Positions 23,601 through 36,430 of a stretch of DNA of 64,000 nucleotides are shown here, one piece after another. The notes below the pieces were generated by a model. It was not told where the DNA came from. It did no database searches and worked only from the letters and a program-made list of their open reading frames with translations. Source of the DNA: Lutraria lutraria (Eukaryota; Mollusca; Bivalvia; Venerida; Mactridae). Every line of letters begins with the position of its first letter. The first letter of the stretch is position 1. The position numbers were made by a program, and so were the translations under genes. The DNA is taken from contig OZ026843.1 of the NCBI GenBank assembly GCA_964023205.1, forward strand, positions 2,961,029-3,025,028. The letters are read 5' to 3'.

Positions 23601-25765
23601 GATTAGCACTTACAGTATAAGAACTCAAGCACCGTGAACATTTACCAGGACTCGTTGAGCAAGGTATTATTAATTTCTTAACACGGACAAGAACATCGTG
23701 TTCCCAGTCAGTTCTTTGATTATTGAACACTCACTAGTATTTGTACATTCCTAGAGAGATCATATCTAGTTATGCATAAAACTTTTATGTATCAAATGTA
23801 TTATTAACATCATTCATTTTTGGTCGGTGTGAAGTTTTTTTGTCAGGGTCCCATAGTTGTATATATTGTATAATTATATATCATATATTATATGGGTGAG
23901 GATGTGTAAATTAAATTATTATCCTCTGATACCTAGTTCATAACCGATGATATTATCTAAGACCTGTCAATCTGTAAATATCTGTGGGTGACGGTTTCTA
24001 GAGAAAGCAAACATAAGAACAATTGATCGCGTTGGACAGAACATTGTTCATAGACCCATGTGGTAGTTAAACAAAATGATTGATAGCTTTGTAAGTTACC
24101 ATCTCAGACGTGATAAATGTTGTGTTACCTCTGTCGGTTTGCTTTGATCATACCATTCCTCTTATCGTTGAGATTTGGCATTGCTGTAACACAAACAAAA
24201 CCTTACATACTGATACATTTATCATCGCTTTTTTGTGGGCGCCACGGCATGTCAGATTGTTTTCAATCATAACTGTTCCGAAATGATAATCAATAAAGCA
24301 CACATAGTTTCATATTCTTATCGATGTTATGATCGCTTGGAATAAACTTTTTGCATTCCTTGTATCATCTCCTTTAACAATTCCTACTTAGAAAAATACT
24401 GACACTGTTAACCTTTATTAAACAGTCTTCGAGAATCAATACGTCTCCATAGTTTTCTTTTAATTCTAAGGAGCTTGCAAAATGTACTGTAGTATATGTG
24501 TAAGACATATGTTGTCCGGGTTCATATTTCTTCCACAATATACGGATACAAGATTCGTCCGTTAACATACAAAGTGAAAATGTTGTTTTTGTTGATGAAT
24601 TCCATCGAACAAGTATATAAACACAATCCTATAATTAACTCTAGTTGCACGTTACTATCGATGGACTGTTTTAAGATCCTCGTTAAGAGCCAGTGTCAAC
24701 GAAATTAGACATAAAAATTCAAGCTCTTAAAGCGAAGTTGACAATTAGAGATATGCACCAGGCACAATCAAACTCGAATCTTAAACGACAAGTTTCACAA
24801 ATTTGGATAAATAATTTAATTTTATTTCGATGCAGTTCAATATCCGGTCGTCTTTCCTTTAAAATCAAAATAGCTAACGACTCTAGGAAAATTGTTCACG
24901 TGATTTGACAAAAACAAAGAAAGAATGAAACAAAATTGGCGGTGCAAACGTTTCACGACAAGCCATTGAAAGCCTGCAGGGCCATAAGGCTATGGAAAAT
25001 AATTACCTTTGCACTTTTTTATCGAACATTTTCTTTTAATTGGAATTACAGCTCCTGAAAATTGGCTGTATACGCGAAAGTTGGTTCCAAATTCATTTAG
25101 GAGGAACAAAAATCAATAGAACCTGATTTAAATTACATTTCGACAGGGTTGCATGTTGGTTTAATTCTACCGCACAATCACCAAGTTTGATATGCAGTCA
25201 GACTTGTACAGGGAAGCAGTTCCTTCAATCAATGCTTTAGTGATGCTCGTTCATTGCTTTCAAGCAAATCCATCTATTTTCACATTTTCCAATTACTCGC
25301 GTCTCCTTGAAACCAGATATTTTGGACGAATCAATGTGAAATTGCAGGCTGCAAACAGCTTGGTTAAAATTCATGAGTGGTTCTCAGAATTGTTTTAGGA
25401 GATCATTGTTAATATTTACATTTATTTTCATTTAGTTTGCACCGTGGGTATAATTTTCTAAGTCATAAATTACTAATATGATATATTGGAAACATAACGA
25501 CTTTTAAGGACACACTTACTTAATTAAATTGGTACTTCACAAATTCAATTCCGGATAATTTAATGAAGATGATTTGTCACCAGACACCGGAGGAGAAAGC
25601 TAAGAAGTTTTGATTAATTGTTAATAACGGCATTCTTACAGTAGGCATGGGTATCGTGTTTACCGAATTTATTGATATATTGACCATTTTTGTACATGTT
25701 TGCAACTAACATGTTCACTTCATGTTGACATAATTGTTCTCGAAAGTTCCATCTCTGAAGATTTC
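20660..25765. other. unassigned AT-rich DNA, 5.1 kb
   Basis: Contains a small tandem duplication of an 11-bp GTGCGAGGAAC unit near 22325-22350 and AT-rich palindromic patches (about 21640-21675, 23855-23895). ORFs such as 21127-21336, 22202-22426 and 25192-25398 show no recognisable domain. Confidence 0.5.
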
Positions 25766-25767
25766 AG

Positions 25768-25930
25768 TGGTTGAGTGGTTTAAGTCTCTTCCTAGTAACC
25801 ACCGACTTCTCGTCGCATCCTACGCAAGACCAAACACCATTGCCTGCGAAGAAACTGTCCAGTAATGTATATGAAGATCATTGGCTGTACCCAAATGTAC
25901 TAAAATGTCTTCTTCCACCTTTTTAAGTTG
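25768..25930 (+). mobile_element. possible SINE with class II tRNA-like A box only
   Basis: TGGTTGAGTGGTTTAAG near 25771 matches the A box of Leu/Ser-type tRNA-derived SINEs, but no B box is visible in the next 60 bp. It abuts the reverse family B SINE tail, and ACCCTTGTTG is repeated between them. This is a weak call. Confidence 0.3.
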
Positions 25931-25981
25931 GAAAAGTCGCCGTGTGACCCTTGTTGCTGACCCTTGTTGATAACCCTTTTA

Positions 25982-26231
25982 TGAATGTTTATGTTTGTTT
26001 GATCGAGTTTTACGCCTCTCTTCAACAATCAGAGCCATAAGAGGTGGACAGTTCACCTAACCATCGCTCCTGGGAAGAACCAGTACTAGATTCCCAACAT
26101 CCGTAAGCAATTGCCTACTTTCCCACAAAAAGAGAGATGGTCGCTAGCTGGTCTCTAACCCACGACCCTCTATCAGTGAGAGATTCAGTGATTTAAAGTC
26201 AGCTACCTTAACCACTCGACCACGGAGGCGG
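25982..26231 (-). mobile_element. tRNA-derived SINE, family B, copy 2
   Basis: On the minus strand it starts CCGCCTCCGTGGTCGAGTGG (A box GTCGAGTGG), continues with GACTTTAAATC, a variable arm and a decayed B box GGTTAGAGACC. The body AGGCAATTGCTTACGGAT and GATGGTTAGGTGAACTGTCC matches the copy at 16143-16386. The end with CAAACAAACATAAACATTCA is placed at 25982. Confidence 0.85.
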
Positions 26232-27066
26232 GTCTATGAATGCATAATGTTTTAATGTTTAATGTTTTAAAAAAGTAATGATTCTTTATGTTTCACTCCA
26301 AAGCTGTAAACTGATATGTATGCATAAGTTATACAGGTAAATGCATAAAATAAATATTTAGAGTTTTTAATGCTTTTTTTTAAACACATAATGCACTACA
26401 GTGACTGGTAATGTTAACGATATGTTTACGCTGACAGCACATTCATTATTTAGAATTATGCTAACTTGAAGACGCTAAATCTTAATATCTGGGGATGTTT
26501 TAAAAGTCGAAAGTGCAACTACCTATAACCTGGGGTGAAAGAAATTATGAAAAATTAATAGTCAAAATAACTGAACATCAAAGAGCTAAACTTGAAGATG
26601 CCAAAAGTGTTGTTGAGTTTAAAACACCACTTGCTTCATTCAAGTGCTTGTTCGTGTTCGCAACATTTAAATGAAATGGTGAAATATTGTTCAGCCTTCA
26701 ACGTTGAGTGTTAGGGCAAAACATGTGAATACCTGATATCTCTCTTCTACGTAAGAAATTGTGATAATATATCATACCATGATAAAACCTTATACTTTAT
26801 TATTAAGTAGCCATTCGAACGAAAGTCTGATTTAAATACTGATAAGTTTTGTGTGGTCTTGAGTGAAAGTAGAGAAGTTATTAGGTTTCTGTAAGATTAA
26901 TATAAACGCATCTACATTATTAGAGGTAAAACGAATGCTACATACGCTCTCTATCAAGATACAGCATGACTGATGAGCGACACTTTGAACATTTTGAAAT
27001 GTTGAACTCACATGTGACGTTTGTTATTTATGATTTACTTATCTGTTGTTAAACGGTCCATTCGAT
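26232..27066. other. unassigned AT-rich DNA
   Basis: Short AATGTTT tandem words near 26246-26275; nothing else recognised. Confidence 0.5.
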
Positions 27067-27315
27067 TATTGAAGCCATTTCAGGGCCACCCGAGATAGAG
27101 GATAGAAGCTACAGGAGAACCGGGCATGTGTATCACAATTCTTATCTCGGTTAGGTTTGCCTGATTCTTTATTGTACAAGGTGTAAAGCATCGTTACACG
27201 CCTCGCCCTTTTCATGTGATTTTATAGACACAAAACTTGACTTGGGTGGGGACACTGAAAAGCGTCCCAAAGACATTTGGAAGGCGGGGTCGAGATTCGA
27301 ACCCACGTTTCCGCG
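27067..27315 (-). mobile_element. possible tRNA-derived repeat, B-box end only
   Basis: On the minus strand GTGGGTTCGAATCTCGACCC near 27290 is a good B-box/T-arm match, followed by CCGCCTTCCAAATGTC. No A box lies at the expected distance upstream, so the element is 5'-truncated or decayed. The other end is a guess, placed where a mixed GC-rich segment (near GGGCCACCCGAG) returns to AT-rich DNA. Confidence 0.4.
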
Positions 27316-27570
27316 TTTGATACTACTTATTATTAATTATCGGTTATTTAAGAAGAAGATATGATTTAAGTGGTTAGATATATCATGCAAGTAAGCTGTC
27401 AACTCGAGTGAGGCTGAAATAAAATCAAACTACTTAGCAAAGATTTGGATGTTGTGTTTATTAACTATTACTTAGTTTCATTAAGCTCCATTATATTCCC
27501 ATGTTCATAAGATAATATCAACATTAGCAGTTATGTTTGACAGGAGGAGGAAAATATCGTACTTGATGCA

Positions 27571-27645
27571 GGGACTAGAACCCGCGACCTCCTGCTTGCA
27601 AATCAGATGCTCTACCAAGTAAGCTAATTGGATTGGTTAAAGCCA
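27571..27645 (-). mobile_element. tRNA-like sequence (SINE head or tRNA pseudogene)
   Basis: On the minus strand an A box TAGCTTACTTGG (27615-27626) is followed by GTAGAGCATCTGATTTGCAA, then a B box GGGTTCTAGTCCC (27571-27583). If folded as a tRNA the anticodon would be TGC (Ala-like). The acceptor and T-stem pairings are poor, so I read it as a SINE head or pseudogene rather than a working tRNA. Confidence 0.6.
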
Positions 27646-30028
27646 CAGCCATTCAATAACTACATATACCACAAACCATACTGCCACATATGCATGCCAT
27701 GAAACCGTGAACTAGTATTTTTTCTAAAAGTTTCTATAATTGTGGTAATGTGCTAGAACTGGCTTACAGTCAATCTAAATCATGGATCAATGCAAATGTG
27801 AGATAAGATCAGACAGATCCCCATTTGCTTTTGCCTGGTGTTATATTCGATATACCTTTTAGTAATCTAAGAATGTACAAAACAGTGTTGATAAACTCAT
27901 GTTCTAGGAAATGATACTCTTCACATCGTATCTTTCACGGTTATCTGTATCTATGATAACTTCCAATAAAAACTGCAAACCGAATAAAGCAGAAGGTATT
28001 GTTAGTTGGTTGATTATTAATTAATTTGTTCGATGAAACAATGATACTTTCCATAAATAGTCTTGACAATGTCTCCCCTTAAACAAACAGAAACATGTTG
28101 TTTTGTCAAATTTCTTCAAATCATTATTATGACTATCATTTCTAGATGAAAATGCGGTTCCAAAATAAACGTTGAATTTAATTTGCTTTTGTTATGACAA
28201 GGTACACGTGTCAGCACCAATCGACCAACCTTGACCTTTGTTCAAAAGGTTCAACGTCACATATCCCCAAATTCTATTTTAAACTGAGTGATCATTGTTT
28301 GAACACTGTCATAAGATTTTGTTAAAAAAGCAAAACCCTCAAGCATTAATTCCCAAATCCTAACACGCCACAGCTGCCTCAGTTTGTCGGTACGTGATTA
28401 CACCTGCTTTGACGTAATCCGTACATCTGGGATTTGTGTCTTGTATTAGATAGCAAAATTATTTGATTAAAAGATGACGGCTTGAAGACGATGTCTTTAT
28501 TAATTATCGTCTTTTTATAAGCCCTGTTATAATCTTAACAAGGGACACTTTTCGCTTTCTAGCTTAGATGATATCCTAAGTTGTTCTTGCTTGGATTAAA
28601 AAAATGTCAGTTCACTGTCTTGTTTTCATTAAGATAGTAATTTGGGTGACTTTGAGAATAAACTTTAATCTGTTTGATAGACATATAATGCATGCAGCAA
28701 TTCCGTGCAGGTGCTCTATTGGAACGAGAGAGTCCAATTTCTATCCAGAGTTGTCGTCATTTATCTCTCACATGCGTCAGCCTGTAGCAAGGTTCTTGTA
28801 AAACAAGAATTAAAACAACAAATGGTAGAAATTTTACAATCTAGTGTTACTACTCCTAACGTACAATTGATTGGAGACACAACATGAAAATTTGACAAGG
28901 AAATCACTGTTACTATTTTTTATCAAGGGCACTATTTCTTCACGGGAAGTGTTTGTTTACAGTCGGTAGTTAGTTTGCAAAGTCCACGTGCTTCAATGGA
29001 ACCAAAACGCTGAAATTAGATGCACATTCAGAGAACAACATGCTTTTGGATATCAAATGGGGAAAATGAGACAGACTCTGCCATATGTTTTAATGTACTT
29101 TTGAGACATAGGTGTATGTGAGAGAATTAATAGCAATTCTTCATATAGACTGGATAGAGTCGCTAGTGAAATTAGAATTATTCATGATACGAAATGGGAA
29201 CATATGTATATAGTATAAAGATGTAGTTTATATCAAACTCGCGTTACAACAATGACAGTTTAAGAGAGCTCAGCTGATATCGCCCTTTGGGTAATGCAAA
29301 ATTATGTTTGGTCTTAATTATCATAGTCGAAACACTACAATAAGTATCAACAATGAATCGTATAGAACATTTTGGGTTACCACTCTTCCAATAGAGATCA
29401 AACCTTTTTGTTTTCACATTGGATTCACGACTCTTAACGGCCCCTTTAACACAGTTAAACCTGATCCATTTACTTGACAGGGCTGGACAAATTTCGCGTC
29501 TTTATCCGACAATACCTATTTCTATCTTCGAAATTTCTTATGGCAAAATATATACAGTACGTAAATATTAGGGGCGATTCGTACCACCGAAGTATGAGAT
29601 GTATGTTTAGAAGAATTGTAAAGACCAGTTTTGCGACATATAATTATGTTCTGTATTTGTTCTGCCCAAAAGTTCAGTGGTTCGAAGTCATCAAAATATA
29701 TCAACTTCTTACTTAAGATCTGCCCTGCATTACAAAAGCATTAACAGCCTGTGTTTGGTTTTTGCTTGAATTGGTTTTATTCATGTATTTGATACAAAAA
29801 ACAGTACCTTGGCACTCATCCATTTTTACAAATCACTTAAGTTTTATAAATTATGGCAGCTACTTGAATATGCGTATTTGTTCTTTGAGTAAACAATACC
29901 GTAACATGGTACGAAGATTCTGAAGAAGGCTAAACTTCTAGCGCATGAAGTTGCAATCTATTTAGAATGATTAACGTTTAACTAGACAATAAATTTATAC
30001 ATACTGTAATCATATTGTTATATATTTG
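27646..30028. other. unassigned AT-rich DNA
   Basis: Only short ORFs without motifs (28604-28887, 29474-29716). No repeats recognised. Confidence 0.5.
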
Positions 30029-30068
30029 TACGTTCATTTGTCGTTCGTCCGTCCGTTCATTCGTTCGT
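30029..30068. repeat. degenerate TTCG/TCCG simple repeat
   Basis: Irregular TCGTTCGTCCGTCCGTTCAT-type tetranucleotide tract, unusual for its CpG content. Confidence 0.7.
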
Positions 30069-31273
30069 GCCTTGTACTTGGTGTAGCGTTTTTCCGTTGT
30101 CAACTGTTTCTCTTAACTTGAGAACTGTATACTTCGCGTGTATATCCTACAGAAAGAATCTTATAACCATCTAAATGCATATCTACATGAAGTTTAAAAA
30201 TCAAATATCTGTGAAAAAGGTCGTTATACTTACTGGAAGTTTCTTTTAAACATCGGAGAAATGATCTGGCGTTTTAATGCCATGTCATATCGAACTGATG
30301 TATTTTCTGCCGCAGGAAAATTCCCATCTTAAAGAAATAATGACCAAATCAGAATTCACATAACGGTGCAGGTCTGATGTGAATTTTGAAATTGAAATTC
30401 TAGCCTCATTTGTGGGAATCCGACTTTAATGCACGTTTCGTAATCTCGATGCTAAAAATGGTTTATAGAATTCTTAGAAAACAAGTCATGAAATTCCCTA
30501 CTGATGACGGAATGGTTTTAAATTGATGGGCGAGGTGTCTGAAAAGCGACTCGCATGTCAGATAACCGAGAAAGTGCGTACATTATTCAATAACATCGTC
30601 GAACTAAAACTGAACAATTGACGCCGATTACAAAGCATTTCCATGGAAGACCGCTTCGTTGCACAGAATAAATAGAAGCCAGAGTTATAGAGGACAGACG
30701 GCCAGAAGGAAGTTGATTGCTAGATTGAAATTTTCAATAATTTCAACATAATTGAAGTGATCCCGTGGCTGTCCTCTTAAAATTTTTACCCGGAAGTAGA
30801 TATCTTTCCGATGTTTGTTCAGCTTGTTGTATAATTTAATGGGGAGTATAAACCGTACAAGCATGACGATACAATCATTGAAATAATGTATTCGAACGTT
30901 AAACCAAGCCCTCGAAACACGAATAAAAATAGCTCTTTAAACAATTGTGCATTTAATAGCTTATGCTTTATAAATGCAAAGTAATTTTTATTAAATATAT
31001 GCCTTTTTTATCCTACTCGTGATTCCGCTCATTTCCGATTAAATGATGCTTTCTGTTTCTCATTGATCCTTATTCAGTCTGTCTCGACATATGACACGTG
31101 ATTTGCACGTTCAAAAAAGTGAATCAATTAACACGGTTATTTCAATTTTGCTTTTTCACTGAAATTTAAAATTTAGATATAAACTGATAATCGTTAAGGT
31201 ATGTCGAATACTCTTTACAATAATCATAATAAAAAGCAAAAATACAATTATTAATATACAGGAACGCAATTTG
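30069..31273. other. unassigned AT-rich DNA
   Basis: A minor 11-bp inverted pair (AGAATTCACAT / ATGTGAATTTT) lies near 30349-30386. Nothing else recognised. Confidence 0.5.
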
Positions 31274-31348
31274 AGAACGTTCTAAAATATTCTGACCCTC
31301 AATTTCTAGAATGTTCTAAGAGAAATGGTCAGAATATTAGAACGTTCT
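31274..31348. promoter_or_regulatory. hairpin carrying heat-shock-element-like motifs
   Basis: The left arm (31274-31297, AGAACGTTCTAAAATATTCT then GACC) pairs with the right arm at 31327-31348. Both arms contain the palindrome AGAACGTTCT. The loop contains TTCTAGAATGTTC (31304-31316), an exact TTCnnGAAnnTTC heat-shock-factor consensus. No gene is recognised nearby, so function is unproven. Confidence 0.45.
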
Positions 31349-32702
31349 AAAAGATAAGAAAACATGTTTCTATGTGGAAGAAATTTACTGCCTTTTTATG
31401 ATTTGTTTAATATAACGACATAATCCATGATGACATTACTTTTATCTGAACGTGTCAATTATTATCTCAAAATAAAAACAGTTGTAAACAACATATATTT
31501 AAGACAAAAATAAAGTGACTTCTAAAATGTGTATCAAATTATTAATGCATTATAGTTTTACTTTGAACATTCACGGAAGTTTTTAAGCGAAGAATTAAGT
31601 TATTATAAAATAGAAATTAATGTTTTGTTTAAAAATGTCCAAAGACTGAAACCGGAGAACCTTTTCGTGAATGCATTTCTTTTCTGAAGTCAAATTAGAA
31701 AGATTTTCATTCGATTAATTTAATTAAGAAATGTATTTCATCTTCATTCACGCACACTTTACAGAGGCTGCAAAAGCGAATCGCGCGCTTTTCTTCCCAC
31801 GTATCAACCAGCGTTCATTTTAACGATTAAAAACCCACATCCAATCCTGAATAGTGCAAGAGTTGAATAGTTAAATTGGGCATTAGAATGTTGATCTGTG
31901 TGTAAAGCTTAGTGAGTGCATGTGTGATTGGTTGAGGAATTATTTCACCTATAGCATCAGAAACCCTGCGTGCTTGTACCGCTGTTGATTTTTCTCCGAT
32001 TTCCAAAAAACTTCTCCGATGATTATTGAAATTCTGTATTCGTATTATTTTAATTTTAAAAGAAGTATAAAGGGTGATTCGAAAAGAATGTGGTCTAGTA
32101 GACATATTCAAGATAACACGACTTCGTCTAGATGTTCCACTTCACAAATGCCTCTTGTCTTTTCAGTTCTATCTGAATATAATACATTGTATTTAAATCC
32201 CTATTAATTTTTGAATGCATCTTAGCGTTTACGAACATGCCTAAGTATATTGCTTATAAATATATCTATGCTATTCTTTAAAACATAATGATGTTAAAAT
32301 CGCGAATACTTAGAATACATTTGCTGTTCGCTTGATGTTTTTGAGTTTTGTAAACATTCAGGATGAATGTATTCGTTTAGTGCTAGATAGGCTTACTGCC
32401 TCACAGCATTTTAATTTCTTTTATCTATTATCAGATCAAATGTCGCCTGGTATTCTCATCTTGATTCCATCAAATTTTATTGTTTTTTGAAAGTTCATCA
32501 TCCAATTAAATAGATTACAGTTATTTATCCAGCTCATTTATACTGGTAGTTTGTTATTGTATGCGTCAGTGAGCAAATTCTTCCGAACTGTCTGCCATTT
32601 CCAATTATAATCCGGGCAATTGTATCTAAGGCTAAGAAAATAATCTCAATGTGAATAACTGTCTGGACCGTCTAATATTGCCAAGCTTTTAGCTGTGTGA
32701 AA
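31349..32702. other. unassigned AT-rich DNA
   Basis: Short ORFs (31827-32111 reverse, 32019-32207 forward) without recognisable motifs; nothing else seen. Confidence 0.5.
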
Positions 32703-32730
32703 TACGAGGGGTGATCATTAAGTTTATTGA
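32703..32730 (+). mobile_element. single mariner-like terminal repeat
   Basis: TA followed by CGAGGGGTGATCATTAAGTT is typical of one terminus of mariner transposons (GAGGGGTGNTCANNAAGTT pattern). The reverse-complement terminus and a transposase were not found within the next 2 kb, so this is an isolated end or a heavily decayed copy. Confidence 0.5.
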
Positions 32731-34499
32731 AAACCTTATTGTTACCGATATAATTAGTTAAATTCACGTTTACGTAAGGTTTATTGAGTATAAGAGAAAA
32801 TTAATGAACAAAATTGTAGCAATCAGTAATTATGGGACCGTTTAATAACGTACTGAAACAGCACGTGACTTGACCACTAAAGTAAAAAAGGGACACCCTG
32901 TATATTCTGAAAAATATTTATCGTATGACGTATAAATGCGATAAACTCGACTATACACTATTTCATCTGAATGTTGATTGTTATCTTAGGCATGTGCTTT
33001 TACATATATATTGAGTTCTGACACTAATAGCCTAAACCTCGATCGTAAAAAAGAAGGCACCAATTAGCAGAACGTCGAAAGCCCTGGAGTTGCTTTATTA
33101 TTATAGCATGTCATCCTCAAAGAACCAGATTCGCACCTGCCGATCTCGAAAAGTCTTCTTTTACAATAAAACAATATGTTTATAGAAAAGAAACAATAAA
33201 ACCACTGTTTGAATATATCAATCATGATAGTTAATGTCTGTTCAAACATCACCAGTCTGTTTCCTGGATTATATTGAATATAAAAGATAGTAATTTAATG
33301 TTCATACTTCACTTTACTTCCACAGTTTATATTAATATACCACACAGGCTCTTCAAAACGTCAACATGCTCATTCCGACCGCGCATGACTGATGATAAAT
33401 TCCATGTGGTCCTTATTTTATCTTGTCCGTCAATTATACTAGAAACAGGAATGTAAATGGTCTCAACAGGTTCAGTTTCGCCAGGTACTTAGTTTAATTA
33501 ATGAGCCAACTTGTGTTTTCTTTGATCGCATTGTTAACGCAGCATGTAAAACTAAAGAAACAGTTAATGAAGTATACCGTGTCTAAATATTATGTTAAGC
33601 TGAGCGTACACAGAAGAACACGTTAATAATGAATGTCTAAGGACTGGAATACATTCTTCATTATATCTATGGTATGATCTACATTTATATTAAGAAAGGC
33701 ATAGTTGGGAGGGGGAGGGGTAGTTACTTTATCCCAGTATTCACTTGATTTGAGTTCACTATAAAACTGTGTTTTACTGCAGCAATTGTGTTCCTAAATT
33801 GTAGATTACCCTACCGTGGAATATGACAAGAGTCATATGAATGGTACTCAAATTACATTATTCCACCGATATTTACAAGGGTAAGGTTTCGAAGTTACAC
33901 GCGTATCTTGCTTGAGATTCACGGTTGTCGACATAAAATTCATACACCATAATCAGTAATTGCTGTTGGGATAAATTACATACCCAAAATTTCAATATAA
34001 TTTTTCAGATTTTCCGATAAATATTTTCTGGTACTTAGTATAATGTGCTTTTGAATTTTAGAGTGAATTTAACAATTCTGAGTGCTTTAACGACAATTAT
34101 TTAAAATCATCTGATAAATCAAGTCAATGTCTAAATCACTTTCCTTTGGCCTGTGGCTCACCAGTATGGATTATTGATAATTCACATTGCTGTGGATAAA
34201 TATTACTTAAGTCATATCGAAAGCTTCCAAGAACAGTTTTTTGACATTTTATTCAAAAATAAAAACTGCCTCGAATGGCTTCATTTTCTGATAAACAAAC
34301 AAAAATAAACAACTTTACATGCAACAGTAATTAAGTAAAATATTGTCTGACAATTTTAAGCAATGGCAATTTATGGATTTTTTAAAATTGTCATTCAGAC
34401 ATGACAAGGACGATATTGGTATACTTTCTAAACATATTAAAAGGGTGGAATTTTATTTTAGAAAATTACAGCTTCAATTACAGAAAAAAACATGAACAC
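32731..34499. other. unassigned AT-rich DNA
   Basis: Only a G-rich patch (33707-33722) and short ORFs (33064-33252, 33274-33456). Nothing recognised. Confidence 0.5.
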
Positions 34500-34638
34500 C
34501 GGAATTCCCTGAAAATCGGCCGATTTTTCAAGTTCCCTTTTTTGGAATTTATCAAAAGTTCTCTGGAAACCGGATTTCTTAGGAAACCGGACTGTTGACC
34601 TGGTCCAGAATCGGTCCGGTTTTAAGGGGGTTTACTGT
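34500..34638. mobile_element. pogo-like repeat end with internal palindrome
   Basis: The right edge TTTTAAGGGGGTTTACTG followed by TA reads in reverse as TA-CAGTAAACCCCCTTAAAA, a pogo/Tc1-like terminus. Inside are several ACCGGA/TCCGGT words and a perfect 16-bp palindrome AAAATCGGCCGATTTT near 34511. The opposite terminus was not found. Confidence 0.45.
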
Positions 34639-36239
34639 ACATGCCTTTTTTAGTTATTCATGAATACAATTTTTTATAAACCATTTTACATGTGCGCTCT
34701 TCTAACGAGGTTTTAATTACGTGGTTTGAATCTGTACGCGATTCGTTCATCAGAACATAAGCCAGTCCAACTGAAATCATGCATTATTGAACAATGTCAC
34801 GGGATTAAATTTCAAAATGTATTTCAGAATTTAATTAAAACAACAGTATCTCACGTGCGTGCAATGCACATTTCAGAAATAATTACGTCGGCTGTGGCTT
34901 ACTCAAAGGCAGATCCAAACGGAATTATCTAACTATTGGTATAGTATCATGAATATTTTACTTCACATTTCAGTTATATACAGCCAATGTGTTAAAGTTT
35001 ATCCGATTGATGTTTCAGTAATCGAATGGTATTATGTAATTGACATACTACGGGTTAAACAAAAATAGCGTTTGTTCAAGTATTTTGATTGGACAATTTT
35101 GATGAACCAAAACAACTGTTCCTAGACATCGCCTAGAATTTTCGATAATCCGCTTAGGGCATGTGAACTTACTCTCATGCCGGTCAATGAATGTTTGTGA
35201 TTGATAATGTTCTTTTTTTATTTTGTAAATTATGGAAACCAGTTCAATGTTTGTTATCTTCTGGATTGGGTACAATTTGAGATTGGTCTCAAATGTCAAG
35301 GTCGACTATAAACCAGTAATCATTAACTGAACATTTTGCCACTCTTATAACCTTAGTTTTATATCGAGCTTGTTGTTACGTGTACGCTTACGTGTCTTTA
35401 TTGTTTGTTAAATATAAGTCTTGAACATAATAATCTGAAAACATGGAGATAAAATGATAAAACATTGATAAATATTTCTGACGAATATTGTGAAAAAATA
35501 ATTAGCTAGTACATTAGTGTTATTATTAGTTGTGTTCACGAACTTCTGGATCAGCCTTGTAATACTTCCTTTACACAAGTACTGAAACCGCTTTAATACT
35601 ATGACCCTTTTTGCTGGTGCCAAAGAAGACCTTAATATCGATATTTCACTGTACCCGTCTATCCCTTGTCTGAACTTATATTATTCTGCTAATAGATTCA
35701 GGGAGGACAGCTCACAAAGTCCCGCCTGCTTATTATTTTATATACATGACAACATCAATGAAATCAGGCCGCTTATGACATGGCGTGTTCTGAACCATAT
35801 TCATAAATAATTAGAGAATCGCGTGCTTTCATTAGTCGATATATCAAAGTAGAAGTCAGAAAAACTGACAGCTGTGCCATATACTTGACAGTAAAAAACA
35901 CAAAGATGTCATACAAGGATTCCATCGTAAGAATCAGAAACGTCACACTAAACAAGCGGATTTAATAAATCTATTCCCTCCAGAGGTTTTCTGGTTCAAT
36001 TGAAAAAATCATACATGTCATACTCTTACATCTATCAAACATTCAAGCGCTCATTGCGGGATCAATTATTTAATATTGTAAACGTGCTTGAAATACGGCT
36101 ACGATACAGCATGCAAACAATGGCCGCAAAAAGGGAAAAACTATGGCCTTGCACGTAATTTATGGTCTGTATTTATGGATGAATTTTTATCTAATGAATC
36201 AATAGAAGCGTTCCGAAGTATGTGTTTTTGTTCACAGAT
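34639..36239. other. unassigned AT-rich DNA
   Basis: Short ORFs (34726-34932, 35048-35299 reverse, 35601-35810) lack recognisable motifs. No repeats seen. Confidence 0.5.
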
Positions 36240-36430
36240 GTCTTTTATATACAGGTGATCGTTGTATACAAATGGAACAGGGTCTCTGTCCAGTCTACGC
36301 TCCCGGAGTTCTTTTGGACATCATTCGCCCCGCCGAGCCCCGCCTTGTACCTTTCGATCCTAACCATTCAGTATCACTCGTCTTTTCTCTCCTGGAGGTG
36401 GTGTGCCGGGAGGCACATGGTGATTAAAAT
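36240..36430. other. GC-rich islet, possible exon
   Basis: About 140 bp (36282-36420) stand out as GC- and CpG-rich. The forward frame is open from TATATACAG (a possible splice acceptor ending at 36254) to the stop at 36477. The reverse strand also has a 41-codon open stretch, ending in a stop. Neither product is recognised. Conservation would separate exon from repeat or structured RNA. Confidence 0.3.

Noticed and set aside
27571..27645. A functional tRNA-Ala gene on the minus strand
   Set aside because: A and B boxes are present, but the T stem and acceptor stem do not pair well, so a SINE head or pseudogene is more likely.
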